Of a stretch of 64,000 nucleotides of DNA, positions 61,236 to 64,000 are shown piece by piece. The position numbers and the translations under genes were made by a program. Origin of the DNA: Ricinus communis (taxonomy: Eukaryota; Streptophyta; Magnoliopsida; Malpighiales; Euphorbiaceae); assembly GCF_019578655.1 (NCBI RefSeq), contig NC_063259.1:30987277-31051276 (forward strand), given 5' to 3'. Positions within the stretch are counted from its first letter, which is position 1; every line of letters begins with the position of its first letter. Under the pieces are notes generated by a model. It worked only from the letters and a program-made list of their open reading frames with translations. It was not told where the DNA came from and made no database searches.

Positions 61236-62992
61236 AAAAGCAAATGCAAGAAAAAGAGATACTGGAAGAGAAATTAACATACTTTTACAGATTTTGGTTT
61301 TATGTGGCAATACCTAAAAACCTTATATTAGTTTTTTAGCAACCCATAAAATGAATTGAATTATTATCTAGCTTTTAAAACTAATTTGCTTTAGTTTTTA
61401 ATGATGTTTTTATTAATTAAACTTAGATTAATATGAAAAAGAAAGAGAGAAATTTTGATGCTTATAGTTAGATATTAGAGTGGAAAACAAGAGAGAGATT
61501 TTAACAGAATTTTCGACGGCAACCTATGCATCTTGTATGGCGGTAATATATTTTCTTGTAATAGAACCAAAAAAAATTAAAGGTGTTTTGGTGATTTAAC
61601 TTCTCATTTTACTAAATGAATCCGTTTAGGAGCATCCATAAAATTTATGACTATTAACAAGTTATAATTTAATAAAAACTTAAATATTAATTTTTTAATT
61701 TTATACATAATTTTATTGGTAAAATAACATTTGTAAAAATTTATATTTCCAATTCTATAATTAAATGTAATATCAGATTTCTATAATTAATGTTGATATT
61801 TCTTTTCAATATTTATATAATTAATTACATTAAATATATTAAAATAAAGAAACATAGAGCATATCATTTTCACTTTAAACGCCTTTAAGAGCATTTCTAA
61901 AATTAATTCTTCATTATAAAGAATCATGGAATAAAATAAAATTTAAATATATTTTTATTTTTTAAATAAAAAATAAAGAATGTATTTGGCTCATGTATAT
62001 TAGAGAGCTAAATTTCACTATTTATCCTTACTGTAATTAATGCACTACAAGCTCTAGTACATTTTACTAATTGATATCTATTATTTGTAGCCTTATTTAT
62101 TTAAAAATATTTTTCCTTTCAATTAAAAAGGAAAAAAATAAAATATTAGTATTTATTGGATGAAATAAAATAAATATAAAAGTATAAAAAGACTATTAAA
62201 CTCAATAAAGGGTTATACTCTTTATATTTAAATATGAGTAAAGATTCTAGTTATTAAACAAAATGTGCTCTTCAAAATAAAGAGCATAATTGGGAATGCT
62301 CTAAAATAGTATAATATATTTATTCTTTTAAAAATATATATGAATATTATTATATATTAAGAATATTTACTTATGATGAAATTTAAAAAATTTATAATTT
62401 ATTATATTATATAATTTATTTTTATTTATAACCGGTTTAAATTGAGACTGAAAATCTCTATAATTATGTAAAAGTTATCAATATATAGAGTCCATTGTAA
62501 AAAAAAATTTATCATATACTTGTAGTTATTTAAAAAAAGTTATAAATTTCATTTTTATTAATAGACTATTTAATTAAATACTTATAGTTATTTAAAACTT
62601 TCTATTTTTAATTCATAACGAGGGATAAATAAAATATTTTACATAAAACTAAGCAAATTTGATAATTTTACGGTCACCATCCAATAATCGGCCTCATCAC
62701 TATGGCCGAAGGTCACTGAAAAAAAGTGACTACCCATAATTAAAATTATTAATTATTAGTATTTGCAAATCTGGGAAAAAAAATGATATTTCTTCTTTTG
62801 AAAAATAATAAGTTAGTTTCCAATCTGATGAGAAAAATATTATTGAGATCTAATTTTTCTAGTTACACCAATTATTGTTTTCCACGTAAAAAAAGGCGGA
62901 CTTAATCGCTTCAACTCTCTTACCACTTACTACATCAAATATATTTACCTAAGAGGCTAATAAGAGATTCCAATCAAGATATTTCTGCTGAA

Positions 62993-64000
62993 CCTCATAG
63001 CTGTAAAAGAGTTCCATTTCCTTCCCATCTTCATCTTACTTTTTATAAGCATTAAGTGATAGGGTTATACAGTTCTTAGTAAAACTAATGACGCTTTCAG
63101 TTTCATCAATGTTGTGGCAGGTTGTGGTAGCAAGAAGTGATGCTTCTCTACTTGCTGAGGAGTATTGGCAATCGGTGTTACCAAACACTCCTATATCAAA
63201 AGCTTTGCAAGAACTTCTGGTACCAGGTATTGTTAGTTCATATGAACTCTACTGCGTTGTTTCATCCTTTAATTACTATCATTTTTGCCTTCTTTCTTTT
63301 TTTTTTCTGTGTAACAATCTTTTGGAAACTAAAATTATTTCTTTTGTTTAGCATGAAGACTTCCGATATTAGATTTCTATTCTAAGAACTGTTACTGATA
63401 ATCATCATTTGCAATTGAAAGCAGATGTAGAAAACAAAAACACTTCTCCAGATATTCCGAACTGGATCCTATACCAAAAATTTACAGTCCTCCTAAATTT
63501 GTATATGGTAAAGCATCTAATAAATCTGATGAAATTGCCAACACAACAACTATATTCTTCTTGTACAAGGATCTCCATCCTGGTAAAAAGGATGAACCTT
63601 CTTTTCACCAAATTTCCAGACAAAGTCAGTTTTTTGCCTCGCCAAGTTGCCAACTCCATACCCTTTTCAAGCAATAAATTACCAGGAATTATAGACCGCT
63701 TTTCTATAAACACCAAGTCCGCAAAAGCCAACTTGATGAGACAAACACTGGAAGAGTGCGAGTCCCCAAAGGTTAATGGAGAAGATAAATTCTGCGCGAC
63801 ATCTTTGGAATCGTTAGTAGATTTTGGAGTTTCTAGACTTGGAAGAAACGTTATAATACTTTCTAATGAGATAGATCAAGACAATAAAAAGCAAGAGTAC
63901 AGCATTTTGACGGGAATCAAGATGGTGGGAGATAAGCAGAATGTCTGCCATAAGGAAGTATATGCATATGCTGGTTTTATTGTCATGCGTTATCTGCTAC
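62993..64000 (+). pseudogene. BURP-domain gene, copy 2 (broken, runs off the window)
   Basis: This is a tandem relative of copy 1 that retains the BURP domain. The exon 1 region (about 62993-63045) has lost the ATG and the GT donor (ATAAGC). Exon 2 (63121-63226) is sound, with an AG acceptor and the segment EEYWQSVLPNTPISKALQ. Exon 3 starts at about 63422. It contains DLHPGKK, FLPRQVANSIPFSSNKLPGI, GEDKFCATSLESLVDFGVSR and CHKEVYAYA, which are BURP-domain hallmarks. The frame is broken near 63465 (one base lost relative to copy 1), near 63590 (one base gained) and near 63977 (one base lost). The domain's C-terminal part lies outside the window. RD22/USP-like relatives are seed- or stress-expressed apoplastic proteins. 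Confidence 0.8.

Larger units (their letters stand above)
57939..62990. other. AT-rich region between the two BURP copies
   Basis: About 5 kb of strongly AT-rich DNA has no intact gene. It holds a promoter-like patch (59640-59890), a 60-bp tandem repeat (60334), a CT-rich run (60775-60875) and a decayed coding remnant (60945-61235). Confidence 0.5.

Noticed and set aside
62690..62740. GGCC-flanked short palindromic stretch
   Set aside because: It is short and imperfect, with no element boundary or repeat partner visible.
63405..63731. 108-codon minus-strand frame
   Set aside because: It is an antisense shadow of the BURP domain in copy 2.

Overview
This window is plant nuclear DNA from a dicot, and I infer a woody rosid, possibly Malpighiales. 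It is AT-rich, with multi-exon genes, short introns, GT-AG (and some GC-AG) splice sites and telo-box promoter elements. The species cannot be fixed from the sequence alone. No transposase, reverse transcriptase, rRNA, CRISPR or prokaryote-type operon was found. All gene models below were built by hand: exon phases were joined and checked to give an open frame, and exon edges may be off by a base or two.

Layout. 1-1590: no supported gene. 1591-3686 (-): SFT2-type Golgi membrane protein. 3.7-5.4 kb: very AT-rich spacer between two divergent genes. 5443-9634 (+): splicing factor SF3A60, 12 exons, 510 aa. 10183-15526 (-): a chloroplast protein fusing a degenerate kinase-like domain to a fibrillin (PAP) domain, 13 exons, 666 aa. 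17611-24906 (-): large RD/RE-rich nuclear protein, 6 exons, 1269 aa. 26840-34722 (-): ATX4/5-type histone H3K4 methyltransferase, 23 exons, 1091 aa, with three GC-AG introns. 38139-41456 (-): CCT-motif protein, 283 aa. 41.7-52.2 kb: gene-poor AT-rich stretch with one possible small secreted peptide. 52220-54617 (-): BOBBER/NudC-type co-chaperone, 313 aa, with a duplicated splice donor. 55770-56280 (-): eight-cysteine lipid-transfer protein. 57.2-64.0 kb: a broken tandem pair of BURP-domain genes in otherwise empty AT-rich DNA; the second runs off the window.

The block from the kinase-fibrillin gene to BOBBER (five genes, all on the minus strand) has the gene order I recall for Arabidopsis At5g53450-At5g53400. 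That colinearity supports the names given. These genes do not form one pathway: they are housekeeping and regulatory genes for splicing, chromatin, plastid lipid bodies, Golgi traffic and protein folding. The right end holds stress/cell-wall type families (LTP, BURP) that are being duplicated and lost.

Nothing here is a clearly new biological system. The best second-look items are the 36-bp duplication that copies a 5' splice site in BOBBER, three GC-AG introns in one histone methyltransferase gene, the kinase-like domain lacking catalytic residues, and the BURP cluster with its repeated promoter-like module.
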